From Nostoc sp. S4 (GTDB taxonomy: Bacteria > Cyanobacteriota > Cyanobacteriia > Cyanobacteriales > Nostocaceae), in the NCBI GenBank assembly GCA_029379225.1, contig JAQYWR010000017.1, forward strand, positions 62,001 through 126,000: a stretch of DNA of 64,000 bases, read 5' to 3'. The notes below the pieces were generated by a model, which saw nothing but the letters and a program-made list of their open reading frames with translations, ran no database searches and was not told the DNA's origin. The translations under genes were made by a program, and so were the position numbers. Shown here in pieces: positions 8,143 through 16,320 of this stretch (the stretch's first letter is position 1; each line of letters begins with the position of its first letter).

Positions 8143-8838
8143 ATGGCAGATTTAATTAATGGTGGTGGCGGTAACTCCTCTACTGGTGGGGACAATCCGA
8201 TAAGAAATTCACCCTTCGGCCGCCTGAGTGAAGTTCTCACTGACGAACAACTCTCCAAGTTATTTAGTAGTGTTGGTAATGGAGGAGGTGGCGATAATCC
8301 ATTCGGTGGCGGTGGCAATAAGCCGGATTTACCATATGATGGTAATCCTTTCGCTGGTGACAACTTTTGGAATATCTTTGCTGGCGGTGTAAATCCATCA
8401 GCTGGAGGTGGCGGTCGCGACCCTTTGACTGGTGCTGGTGCTGGCAGCCAAAGCACTAGTAGTATCAGTACAACTGAAATACCTAATGGGTTCGATTTAA
8501 GAGTTAATATTGACAACCTAGTTAACTCAAGATTAAACAAAGAACTAGGTGATGGCAAAGTCCCATCATTCGATCCTAGTAAAATTCCATCGTCTGGTGA
8601 TGGATTCGATCCTAGCCAAATTCCATCATTTGGTGGTGGTAGTGGTGGATTCGATCCTAGCCAAATTCCATCATTTGGTGGTGGTAGTGGTGGATTCGAT
8701 CCTAGCCAAATTCCATCATTTGGTGGTGGTAGTGGTGGATTCGATCCTAGCCAAATTCCATCATTTGGTGGTGGTAGTGGTGGATTCGATCCTAGCCAAA
8801 TTCCATCATTTGGTGGTGGACAAATTCCATTCCCTTAA
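8143..8838 (+). CDS. Glycine-rich repeat protein, unknown
   Basis: A 231-residue low-complexity protein. Residues 1-110 are Gly/Asn-rich with NPFGGG and NPFAGD motifs around one ordered-looking segment (FGRLSEVLTDEQLSKLFSS). The C-terminal about 80 residues are a 15-residue repeat, GFDPSQIPSFGGGSG, in four full copies and one truncated copy. It has no signal peptide and no PEP-CTERM tail. The start is preceded by AGGAGG (8127-8132). It resembles the next gene (9080) in its GGGxNPF motifs, its FGRLSEVL / FDPLREVL segment and its leader style, so the two look like diverged neighbours. Function unknown. Confidence 0.75.
   Translation: MADLINGGGGNSSTGGDNPIRNSPFGRLSEVLTDEQLSKLFSSVGNGGGGDNPFGGGGNKPDLPYDGNPFAGDNFWNIFAGGVNPSAGGGGRDPLTGAGAGSQSTSSISTTEIPNGFDLRVNIDNLVNSRLNKELGDGKVPSFDPSKIPSSGDGFDPSQIPSFGGGSGGFDPSQIPSFGGGSGGFDPSQIPSFGGGSGGFDPSQIPSFGGGSGGFDPSQIPSFGGGQIPFP
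8602..8820 (+). repeat. 45-bp coding minisatellite
   Basis: Four 45-bp units at 8602-8646, 8647-8691, 8692-8736 and 8737-8781, and a truncated fifth at 8782-8820. The full units are identical to the base by eye. Each encodes GFDPSQIPSFGGGSG. A degenerate half unit lies just upstream (8568-8600). Confidence 0.92.
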
Positions 8839-9079
8839 TAAAGACAGTAATTATAATCCTTGAGTAAATTAGTAGATTGATACAAGGAAATAAACACTAA
8901 TGATTTTTTCAGTACATACTATGCTAATCAGCTATGTTATGCACTGAAACTTTTTACTATTAAAGGCTTTAGCAAAATTTTCTCTGACGTTTGCAATCAA
9001 GAGGATTGAAGCCTTGATTAAATAAATTTTAGGTTAAATAAACTGATAGTTGATATAAAAAATAGGAGAATTAATATCA

Positions 9080-10333
9080 ATGGAAGCATTTGCTATCAAT
9101 TCCATAAATAATGAAGTTAACGCCTTGAATGCCAATGGTAGTAGCAACCTGTATAACACTAATTCCTTTGCTGCCAATGGCAGTTTATCTCCTGAAGGCA
9201 GTCAATTGACAGGTGGTAATAATCTGTTTATAGGTAACGGTGGCGGAACTATTCCAGGTGGTGGTATTAACCCCTTTGCTGGCGAAGCTGGTGGTAAGCT
9301 TCAGCAATTAATTTTTGACCGCTTGAAGTTAGTTCTAGGTGACAATTTTTTCAAGGACATTGACAAAACATTGGCTGGAGGTAGCAACCCGTTTCTAACC
9401 GGTGGCAATCCGATTTTAGATAGTGGAAATCTACTTGAGCAATCGCCTTTCGACCCGTTAAGAGAAGTCCTTGGTAATAATATACCCTTTAGTGACAGTG
9501 GAAATACATCTAATGTTGGTAGTCCACCGTTTAATCAAAGTAACGCACCTGTTGGTAATGCCAACAGGAACTTTGGTAATAATAACGCAACCATTGGTAA
9601 TTTTAACTCTGATTATGGTAATAGCAGCGCAACCATTGGTAATGGCAACTGGAACTTTAATAACGACAACGCAACTATTGGTAATGGCAACTGGTTATTT
9701 GCCAAAGATAACACAACCCTTGGTAATGGCAACTGGTACTGGGACAACGGAAGTAACAACGCAACACTGGGAAATGGCAATTGGCACTTCGGAACTGACA
9801 ACGCAACCATTGGAAACGGCAATTGGCACTTTGGTGATGACAATACAAGCTTAGGAAATGGTAACTGGGATTTTGGTAGTAATAATACAATTGTTGGCAA
9901 TGGCAACTGGGTTTTTACCAGTGGAAATACAATCATTGGTAATGGTAATTGGCTAGCGGATAGTGACAACACAACCATTGGAAACGTCAACAGCTCAGAG
10001 TTATTTTCGCAAGGAGTCAAAACTGATGCTAACAACCTGATTGACTCCCTCATAGGTAGAATCGGTCAAGATTTTACTGTGTTAACAGGAGATTTGGATG
10101 CATCAAGTACCCAGACGTATAACCGACTTATCTCTTCTAGAAGTAATCATATTAGTGACAGCGACATATCTAACAATATTGAGCGAGTTTTAGCATCACT
10201 CAGCATGATTCCTGGGAATCAGCCTGTGCAAAACCCTCAATCTGTCCCAGAACCCACTTCTTCAGTGCCGCTGTTAGTAATGGGATTTGTGTGTCTGCTG
10301 TTATCAATATTCAGAAAAAAACAACATTGTTAA
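9080..10333 (+). CDS. PEP-CTERM protein with GNGNW repeats
   Basis: A 417-residue protein. Residues 1-150 are Gly/Asn-rich with NPFAGE, NPFLTGG and FDPLREVLGNN, as in the preceding gene. From about 155 to 300 there are about ten repeats of roughly 14 residues built on NATIGNGNWxFGxD, a pattern expected to fold as a beta-solenoid. Residues 310-375 look globular. The end is a PEP-CTERM tail: VPEPTSSVP, a hydrophobic stretch and RKKQHC. There is no clear N-terminal signal peptide, which is unusual for this class. The start is preceded by AGGAG (9064-9068). Likely an extracellular or envelope structural protein. Confidence 0.75.
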   Translation: MEAFAINSINNEVNALNANGSSNLYNTNSFAANGSLSPEGSQLTGGNNLFIGNGGGTIPGGGINPFAGEAGGKLQQLIFDRLKLVLGDNFFKDIDKTLAGGSNPFLTGGNPILDSGNLLEQSPFDPLREVLGNNIPFSDSGNTSNVGSPPFNQSNAPVGNANRNFGNNNATIGNFNSDYGNSSATIGNGNWNFNNDNATIGNGNWLFAKDNTTLGNGNWYWDNGSNNATLGNGNWHFGTDNATIGNGNWHFGDDNTSLGNGNWDFGSNNTIVGNGNWVFTSGNTIIGNGNWLADSDNTTIGNVNSSELFSQGVKTDANNLIDSLIGRIGQDFTVLTGDLDASSTQTYNRLISSRSNHISDSDISNNIERVLASLSMIPGNQPVQNPQSVPEPTSSVPLLVMGFVCLLLSIFRKKQHC

Positions 10334-10511
10334 CTTCAATTTAATTTTTCCAAACTGGTAAAAACTTAATCTACTTACAGCAGATTGTACCTCATTTACC
10401 TGAAAAATGCTGTATCTACAGTTATTTAGCCTTACAAATTACATTTTACAATGTCTTAGTAACTACTTCGTTTTTATGCTGCTTTTTTAAGCTAGCAGAA
10501 TATTTTCGTTT

Positions 10512-10697
10512 CTAGGGTGGAGAAATATCCAAATCTTTGCAAATCTTGACAACTAGAATCTCAACTATATCAGTGTGTCTTGGAACTGCTGATGTTCTGT
10601 TATTTGATGGATTATAGTAAATCGTATGCTTTCCACCCTCTCGAAGAAACAGACAGCCATTTTTTTCTAGATGGCGAATCAATTCACGTCTTTTCAC
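10512..10697 (-). CDS. hicA: HicA-type mRNA interferase toxin
   Basis: A 61-residue HicA-family toxin, a small ribosome-independent RNase with a dsRBD-like fold. The catalytic His24 sits in the GGKHTIYYNP motif, and HxDIVEILVVKICKDL completes the domain. The start is GTG at 10697, overlapping the antitoxin stop by one base (TAGTG), so translation is coupled. The gene is the second in a hicB-hicA order, the reverse of the commonest arrangement. Confidence 0.85.
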   Translation of the reverse strand: MKRRELIRHLEKNGCLFLREGGKHTIYYNPSNNRTSAVPRHTDIVEILVVKICKDLDISPP

Positions 10698-10933
10698 TAG
10701 AATTTGATAGTAATTTGTTCGCGAACGACATCTTTACCCGACAGTTGCTGCTCTGCAAGTTCCCGATTTGATATTAGAATCAATTCTATGGCTTCCCGCA
10801 GGCTTTCCCTTGCTTCTTCCAGAGTTTTTTCTTGTACATTTGCACCGGGTAACTCTTGAACATAGCCAATATACCAATCTTCCACCTTTTCAAATACAGC
10901 AGTAAAAGAATTTTCCCTTGTTGGATGCTTCAT
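10697..10933 (-). CDS. hicB: HicB-type antitoxin
   Basis: A 78-residue HicB-family antitoxin with the partial RNase-H-like fold: FTAVFEKVEDWYIGYVQELPGANVQEKTLEEARESLREAIELIL. It neutralises HicA and probably autoregulates the pair, though the short C-terminus shows no obvious helix-turn-helix. ATG at 10933 was chosen over a TTG 6 bp upstream. It overlaps hicA by one base. Confidence 0.85.
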   Translation of the reverse strand: MKHPTRENSFTAVFEKVEDWYIGYVQELPGANVQEKTLEEARESLREAIELILISNRELAEQQLSGKDVVREQITIKF

Positions 10934-11040
10934 AACCAAAGTTTGTATTTTGTTTTGTATAACTAAGATATTAGGACATAATTGATTTTTAATCTAGTGG
11001 CTTAAGTGTCGATTTATCCTTGCTTATCAAAATATATTAC

Positions 11041-11163
11041 CTATTTTTTTCTTAATTTATTTGTCTGGGCGATCGCATCTAGAAACTCTTCGTTTATAGT
11101 ATGAATAGAAATTATATTTTCTTTGGGTAAAAAGACATAACCATCTCCACATTCTTCAACAAT
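11041..11163 (-). pseudogene. C-terminal fragment of an unknown gene
   Basis: Read on the minus strand, a clean frame of about 40 codons encodes IVEECGDGYVFLPKENIIS followed by a helical tail ending NKLRKK and a TAG stop (11041-11043). It contains a GCGATCGC site in frame, as real genes here do. There is no start codon. The 5' side is cut exactly where a sequence like an insertion-element end begins (11165). The family is not recognised. Confidence 0.5.
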
Positions 11164-11164
11164 A

Positions 11165-11182
11165 GACTTGTTGCAAAAGTCC
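11165..11182. mobile_element. Solo insertion-element end
   Basis: GACTTGTTGCAAAAGTCC, preceded by TA, matches the end sequence GACCTCTTGCAAAAGTCC at 47603-47620 in 16 of 18 positions and the ends of the small element at 48341-48427. It appears to be a single leftover terminal repeat. Confidence 0.6.
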
Positions 11183-11213
11183 TTCCTTTCCTCATAATTA
11201 TATTAAAGAGGTA

Positions 11214-11387
11214 TTGATTAACACTAAACTGAAAACTAATGAAATTTTCGTATTTTCAAATAATATAACTGATAAATATTTATCTATAGAAGCACAACAT
11301 TTGCAATTAAAAGAAGATTATCAATATCTGAAAAATGTAAGTTCAAATTATGAGAGTTTGGTAAATATGGCAAAAAGTAATAAATAA
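11214..11387 (+). CDS. Possible short ORF or gene remnant, unknown
   Basis: An open frame of 57 residues from a TTG at 11214 to TAA at 11385-11387, with plausible amino acid use (a NEIFVFSNNITDKYLSIEAQ segment and LKEDYQYLKN). The frame stays open for some 30 bp upstream, back to the insertion-element end at 11165-11182. No ribosome-binding site is evident. It is more likely the 3' remnant of a gene cut by the element than an intact small gene. Confidence 0.35.
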   Translation: MINTKLKTNEIFVFSNNITDKYLSIEAQHLQLKEDYQYLKNVSSNYESLVNMAKSNK

Positions 11388-11542
11388 TTTTATTCTAAAA
11401 CTTTCTTTGATAGCAAATTTTTGCTCTGATTTTTCAGCTAACTTTTACTGAGTATTAAGTTTCGCTCAGGTTGCATTGGGTTAGTTTTACGCATCTGTGG
11501 GAACTTCTATTTTTGTACTGATGTCGGGATAGAGATAAATTC

Positions 11543-11559
11543 CCCCCTTTTTAAGGGGG
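11543..11559. repeat. CCCCCTT/AAGGGGG hairpin element
   Basis: CCCCCTT-TTT-AAGGGGG, a 7-bp perfect stem with a 3-nt loop, followed by CTAGGGGGGAT. A similar sequence is a well-known dispersed motif in cyanobacterial spacers. It could act as a transcription barrier, but its orientation relative to neighbours gives no clear terminator. Confidence 0.6.
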
Positions 11560-11657
11560 CTAGGGGGGATTAGGCGAAATGTTTAATACTTCTCAGACAT
11601 CCTCTAAGTACCCCCTTTGCTCTAACTTGAACAGTATTTCCGGTAGTTTTTTCAATT

Positions 11658-11951
11658 CTATATAAAAAAGTTTTTTTCTATACCACTACTAAAGGTCATA
11701 CCTAATTTTTGAAAATATTCGGTTGTATCCTCTAAATCATTATGGTTAATAGTGAAAAACTTTTCAATAATTGTCTGACCATTGCAATCTCCTTTTTCAG
11801 CCCTTACTTCTAAACATTCTTTGATTGCTTCTTGAATATTTTGCTCTGCTTCTTGTTCTGTCTTTCCTTGACTTACACAGCCAGAAATAGACGGACATTC
11901 GGCAATAAACACTCCATCTTCATCTCGAAAAATAGTAATTATAAACTTCAT
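11658..11951 (-). CDS. Lone HicB-like protein with extended tail
   Basis: A 97-residue protein whose first about 70 residues are a HicB domain: MKFIITIFRDEDGVFIAECPSISGC and TEQEAEQNIQEAIKECLEVRAEKG. The last about 30 residues are extra and not typical. No hicA gene is adjacent, so this is an orphan antitoxin-like protein, or its partner was lost; the debris downstream (10940-11657) is consistent with loss. It lies 16 bp downstream of the chlH paralogue on the same strand and could be cotranscribed with it. Confidence 0.75.
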   Translation of the reverse strand: MKFIITIFRDEDGVFIAECPSISGCVSQGKTEQEAEQNIQEAIKECLEVRAEKGDCNGQTIIEKFFTINHNDLEDTTEYFQKLGMTFSSGIEKNFFI

Positions 11952-11967
11952 GCTATATCCTTATTAA

Positions 11968-14900
11968 CTAAAATGTAACACCCTCTAACTCCTCATCTGT
12001 CAACTCATATAATTGGCGCAATTTATCTAACTTATCATCGTCAGCTTGCCAAAAACCACGCCCATGCGCCTCCAACATTCTGCCTACAATATTGCGGAAA
12101 GCTTCTGGATTTGCTTTGCGTAATTTCTCTGCCATTTCTGCATCTAAAGCATAAGTATCAGCCGCTTGGTTATATACCCAATCATCAGTAAAATCGGCAG
12201 TACCACCCCAACCAATTAAAGCCGTCATCCGTTGGGAAATTTCAAAAGCACCACCCGAACCTTGATTTGACATTGCTTCGGCCCATTTAGGATTTACTAA
12301 TTTACTGCGATATTCGATTCTGAGTAAATCATCTAAATTGCGAGGTGTAGTATCTTTTGAGAAACTTTCCACAAAACTGGTTGTAACTTTATTACCGCGT
12401 TGTTTTTCTGCTGCCTTTTTCAAACCGCCAGTATTAGCGTAATATTCTTGAATATCCGTTAAACCATATTCTACAGAATCGATTTCTTGGATAATGCGAT
12501 CGCTCGTTTTTAATAATGTATTCAAAACTTCTGGTCTAGCTTGACCTTTATCTTCTCTACCATAGCTAAATACATTCCGACTTTGCCAAGTATTGCCTAA
12601 CTCTTCACCAGATTCCCAGTTACCATCAACCACTCTATCATTCACCAAAGAACCAAAATCACCCGCTGGATTAGAAAACAATCTCGCTGATGCATTTTCT
12701 ACACCTTGGGCTTGCAAAACTAAAGCGTGCTTTCTAATAAAATTCCTCTCTTCCGGTTCATCAACATCAGCCGCCCGTTGAAATAAATCATCCAACAATT
12801 CGATAATATTCACAAAACTATCCCGGAAAATTCCAGATAAATTTCCTAACACATCAATCCGCGGATGTCCAACCTCAGCCAAAGGTTTTAATTCATAACG
12901 AACAATTCGCCCAGTTCCTTCCTTAACAGGTTCAGCCCCCACTAATTCCAACAGAATTCCTAAAGATTCACCCTTAGTTTTAATTGCATCCAATCCCCAT
13001 AACATCACCGCTACCGTTTCTGGGTACCTACCATGTTCTTGCAAATGCTGGGCGATAATTTTTTGAGCAATTTCTCGTCCTCGTTCATAAGCCCCAGGTG
13101 AAGGCATTCGATAAGGATCTAAAGCATGAATATTTCTCCCAGTTGGTAACACCCCAACACCATCCCGCAACAAATCACCACCAGGCGCAGGCGGAATATA
13201 TTCCCCATTCAATCCCCTTAATAAATTTGTTAATTCATCCGTAGATTGCATCAACAAATCTTTGATTAGTCTTTCTTCTTCTTCTCTTTCTTCTCTGGAT
13301 TTGTGGGATTCGTCTCCAAAATAAGCCTCTAAATACGAAGCCAATTCTTCCTCACTTGGCTTTTCCCCCAACGTATGCAATCCAGAAGAAAACAGACGAT
13401 TTTCTAAAACTTGCAAATATTCGTACAATTCCACTAAATAATCTTCAAAAGCATGAGTACTAAACATGCGAATATTTTCTGGAGAAAACGAAATACCCAA
13501 CTTTTTTGCATCCTCAAACGGACAATCTGCATCTAAACCTGTATCCACAATTTTTTTACAAATTGCTTCTTTGAGGGCATAATTCTTTTGTGGGTCTTCA
13601 CGATACTCTGAGATTAAATCTCGCAATGCCATTAATTCCTTATATAAACCTGCCCGACCATAAGGCGGTACATTGTGAGAAATCAATACACCGTAACCGC
13701 GACGTTTTGCCAAAATTGACTCAGAAGGATTATTCGCCGCATATATATATAGATTAGGCAAATCTGCTAACAGAATATCCGACCAAGAATAACCAGTATT
13801 CCCCAAAGGAGAACCAGGCAGCCATTCCACCGTACCATGCATTCCAAAATGAACTATAGCATCAGCTTGAAACTCATTTTGCAACCATTTATAGTAAGCA
13901 GCATATTGGGGATGGGGCGTTAAATCTCGTTCAAACATTAAGCGCATCGGGTCGCCTTGTATTCCCAAAGGTGGTTGTACACCTACCCAGACATTGCCTA
14001 ATTGCACACCACCAATTTGAAATTCATCGCCATAGGTTTTAATCCCAGTCCCCGTCAAAGATTTCCATTGTTTTTCAATGCGAGATGTTTGCAGATATCC
14101 CAGCCATTTTTCTAATGTGCGGACGTTCACCGACGCAGGGATGTTATTTGGGTCATTTAAAGTTTCATCTGCTTGTTTTACCCAGCGAATCAATTCTTCA
14201 CCGTCTTCTGGTAAATCTGCAATCTTGTAACCTTGTTCTTTGAGTGCAGAAAGAAACTTCAAAAGACTACGCGGGACATTTAATAATGCAGCTGTGCCCA
14301 CAGCACCGTAACCTGGAGGGAAGCCATATAGAATAATTGCAATCTTGCGTTCCGATGCAGGTTTTTGCCGCAAAGCCACCCAACTTTTCACTCTACCAAT
14401 TAATCGCTGTACCCGTTCGGGAACCAAATATATATTTTCGCCTACTAAACCGCCGAGGGGGACGGTATCAATTGCGCCATCTAATTCTGGTAAGGCGTAC
14501 AATACTACACTTTGCAAGCCGCCGACACCTTGGCGCGTCCAAGAGTAAATATCTTGAATTAAGAGTGGTGCTGCAACAATATAAGGTAGATTCTTAGCAG
14601 TGAGGATGCGCTTTGCTACATCCACCTGACGCCCTGCTTCCATTGAACCAGCCGGGCCACCCACCAGAGGAAAGCCGATTGTTGAAACGATCGCATCCAC
14701 CTTCACTGCTTCAGTTGAAAGTGAAGGAGTCTCAATATTACCAAATTGACGTTGCTGAATTTCGTAGTCGGTTGTCATCCAGTCTCGTACCGCTACGTGT
14801 CCTTCGACGCCGTTAATGAAAATCGGCAAAGGAATTAACCCAGCTGATTCAAAATACCGAATCAGTTGCGGAATATAAGGTTGTTTAGTAATAACGTGTT

Positions 14901-15642
14901 TGCGATAAAGTAAAATTCCAATAACAGGTCTTGTAGAGACGCGATGAATCGCGTCTGCGTCTTTAAAATAGATTTTATACCATTCCAAATATTCACGCGG
15001 CGATACAAAAAATCCTTGATAGTCGGGATGGAGTAACCCCATATTCGGCGTTTCTACTGGCGGCGGAATCTCGCCAACCTTCAAACCCAAGTATTTTTCT
15101 GCCAGTGTCCAGAATAATGAAGCGACGTTTTCTGAACCGCCAGCATTCCAGTAACCATAGATAATTAACCAGTTGCGTAAGTCTTGGACTTTTTGTACTG
15201 GTACGTATTTGAGGAGTTTCGGCCCAATTTTTAAGAAGCTAATGTAACCAGCGAGTTTGTCTTCTTCTCGTCCGTTGCTAAATTTGTCGAGGATGAATTT
15301 AACGGGTTTGGGCATTCCTTTGGGTTTATCGCCAATGGCAAAGTCACCCAGCTTGTTTAAACTCATTAATTCCAAAGCTGACTCAAACACCAACCGGATA
15401 GGAATTTGGGCAACGCGATCGCGCAACCACACAACCTGGTCATAATCAAATAGTAAGCTGCCGAAAAACACATCTGCCCCATCGAGTGCTGCTTCTACTT
15501 CTAGGCGTTTGGTTGTCAGATCGCGATCGCTAAATACCCGAATATCCAACTGTGGACAGCCAGAGTTAGCCAAAACAGCCGCTTTTCTGTACAAATCAGC
15601 GTTAAACGATTCAAACCCAGCAATTAAGACGATGCGTTTCAT
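11968..15642 (-). CDS. chlH: ChlH/BchH-type magnesium chelatase large subunit, short paralogue
   Basis: A 1224-residue member of the ChlH/BchH/CobN family, the porphyrin-binding subunit that works with the AAA+ ChlI and ChlD to insert Mg into protoporphyrin IX. The family core is complete, including HFGMHGTVEWLPGS (about residue 600), the YAANNPSESILAKRRGYGVLISH block and the C-terminal MTALIGWGGTADFTDDWVY. It is about 100 residues shorter than the usual cyanobacterial ChlH (about 1330) and its N-terminus differs, so it is probably a second copy rather than the main chlH. A palindromic repeat is inserted in frame at about residues 229-235. No chlI or chlD is nearby. Confidence 0.9.
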   Translation of the reverse strand: MKRIVLIAGFESFNADLYRKAAVLANSGCPQLDIRVFSDRDLTTKRLEVEAALDGADVFFGSLLFDYDQVVWLRDRVAQIPIRLVFESALELMSLNKLGDFAIGDKPKGMPKPVKFILDKFSNGREEDKLAGYISFLKIGPKLLKYVPVQKVQDLRNWLIIYGYWNAGGSENVASLFWTLAEKYLGLKVGEIPPPVETPNMGLLHPDYQGFFVSPREYLEWYKIYFKDADAIHRVSTRPVIGILLYRKHVITKQPYIPQLIRYFESAGLIPLPIFINGVEGHVAVRDWMTTDYEIQQRQFGNIETPSLSTEAVKVDAIVSTIGFPLVGGPAGSMEAGRQVDVAKRILTAKNLPYIVAAPLLIQDIYSWTRQGVGGLQSVVLYALPELDGAIDTVPLGGLVGENIYLVPERVQRLIGRVKSWVALRQKPASERKIAIILYGFPPGYGAVGTAALLNVPRSLLKFLSALKEQGYKIADLPEDGEELIRWVKQADETLNDPNNIPASVNVRTLEKWLGYLQTSRIEKQWKSLTGTGIKTYGDEFQIGGVQLGNVWVGVQPPLGIQGDPMRLMFERDLTPHPQYAAYYKWLQNEFQADAIVHFGMHGTVEWLPGSPLGNTGYSWSDILLADLPNLYIYAANNPSESILAKRRGYGVLISHNVPPYGRAGLYKELMALRDLISEYREDPQKNYALKEAICKKIVDTGLDADCPFEDAKKLGISFSPENIRMFSTHAFEDYLVELYEYLQVLENRLFSSGLHTLGEKPSEEELASYLEAYFGDESHKSREEREEEERLIKDLLMQSTDELTNLLRGLNGEYIPPAPGGDLLRDGVGVLPTGRNIHALDPYRMPSPGAYERGREIAQKIIAQHLQEHGRYPETVAVMLWGLDAIKTKGESLGILLELVGAEPVKEGTGRIVRYELKPLAEVGHPRIDVLGNLSGIFRDSFVNIIELLDDLFQRAADVDEPEERNFIRKHALVLQAQGVENASARLFSNPAGDFGSLVNDRVVDGNWESGEELGNTWQSRNVFSYGREDKGQARPEVLNTLLKTSDRIIQEIDSVEYGLTDIQEYYANTGGLKKAAEKQRGNKVTTSFVESFSKDTTPRNLDDLLRIEYRSKLVNPKWAEAMSNQGSGGAFEISQRMTALIGWGGTADFTDDWVYNQAADTYALDAEMAEKLRKANPEAFRNIVGRMLEAHGRGFWQADDDKLDKLRQLYELTDEELEGVTF
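14931..14962. repeat. Palindromic dispersed repeat inside chlH
   Basis: GACGCGATGAATCGCGTC (14938-14955) is an almost perfect palindrome flanked by TGTAGA and TGCG. This sequence type (TAGAGACGCGAT-AATCGCGTCT) is a common spacer repeat in Nostoc-like genomes. Here it is translated as part of ChlH (DADAIHRVSTRP) without breaking the frame. Confidence 0.7.
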
Positions 15643-16320
15643 GCATGTAAGCGAAGAAATATTTCTTTACTTAAATTTTAAACGTGCTTTCAGACTGATT
15701 GTTAAATATCTACCGACATATTTCTCTAAGTAGAATTTTTGCCAAAGTACCATTCAAATCAAAACTTAGACTTTCACGTAGCGTCTGGTATTTTCAGTAG
15801 TCTAGAATTCTCAAAAAGTATAAATTTAAGTAAGTATTATTTAATACTGTAAAATATTTATGTGTTAAGCTACTCAGGGTCAACAGAAGGCAAAAGTGGA
15901 GTCTGTAAAATATTTACGATTTTCTTAGCCGCCATATTTATTAGGCAATGCTTTTGATTGGGGTATCGAACTAGGTACATTTGTCATGGCTTTCTACTTT
16001 TACCAAGCGTTATTATTTGATTAATGGGGGTAATTGCTGCATTGAATTTTATTGCAAGAATCACTCGATTATTCTTGATTTGGATAAATTATGATGGTTG
16101 TGTTTTTTTGTAACAATGATTCTGGAAATCAGCGTAGTTTACTACAAAAAATCTGTGGTGATGGTTGGTACGAAAATTTATTTTTCTGCCAGTGTACTAA
16201 AGGTTAAAATAATGCAACCATTGGCAAAAAATACTTGAATAAAGTTATTCATAAAATTTTGTTTCTCTAATTTTTAAAGCTTTGAACTAGTTTGAAAACA
16301 AGTAAGTTGAGGATCGAATC
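15643..16320. other. Intergenic region, possible gene relic
   Basis: About 680 bp between divergent chlH and the amidase gene. A plus-strand frame ending at about 16023 encodes a hydrophobic stretch (NAFDWGIELGTFVMAFYFYQ) that follows a stop and has no proper start, perhaps a decayed membrane-protein gene. Otherwise it is AT-rich with no recognised element. Confidence 0.45.

Larger units (their letters stand above)
10940..11657. other. Region of gene debris and dispersed repeats
   Basis: About 720 bp between two HicB genes. It contains a C-terminal gene fragment on the minus strand (11041-11163), a mobile-element-end sequence (11165-11182), a short plus-strand open frame (11214-11387) and a strong C5T/AG5 hairpin (11543-11559). 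No intact gene is recognised. Confidence 0.7.

Noticed and set aside
9471..10053. Overlapping frames within the GNGNW repeat gene
   Set aside because: They are by-products of the repetitive DNA of the PEP-CTERM gene at 9080 and have no independent start signals.
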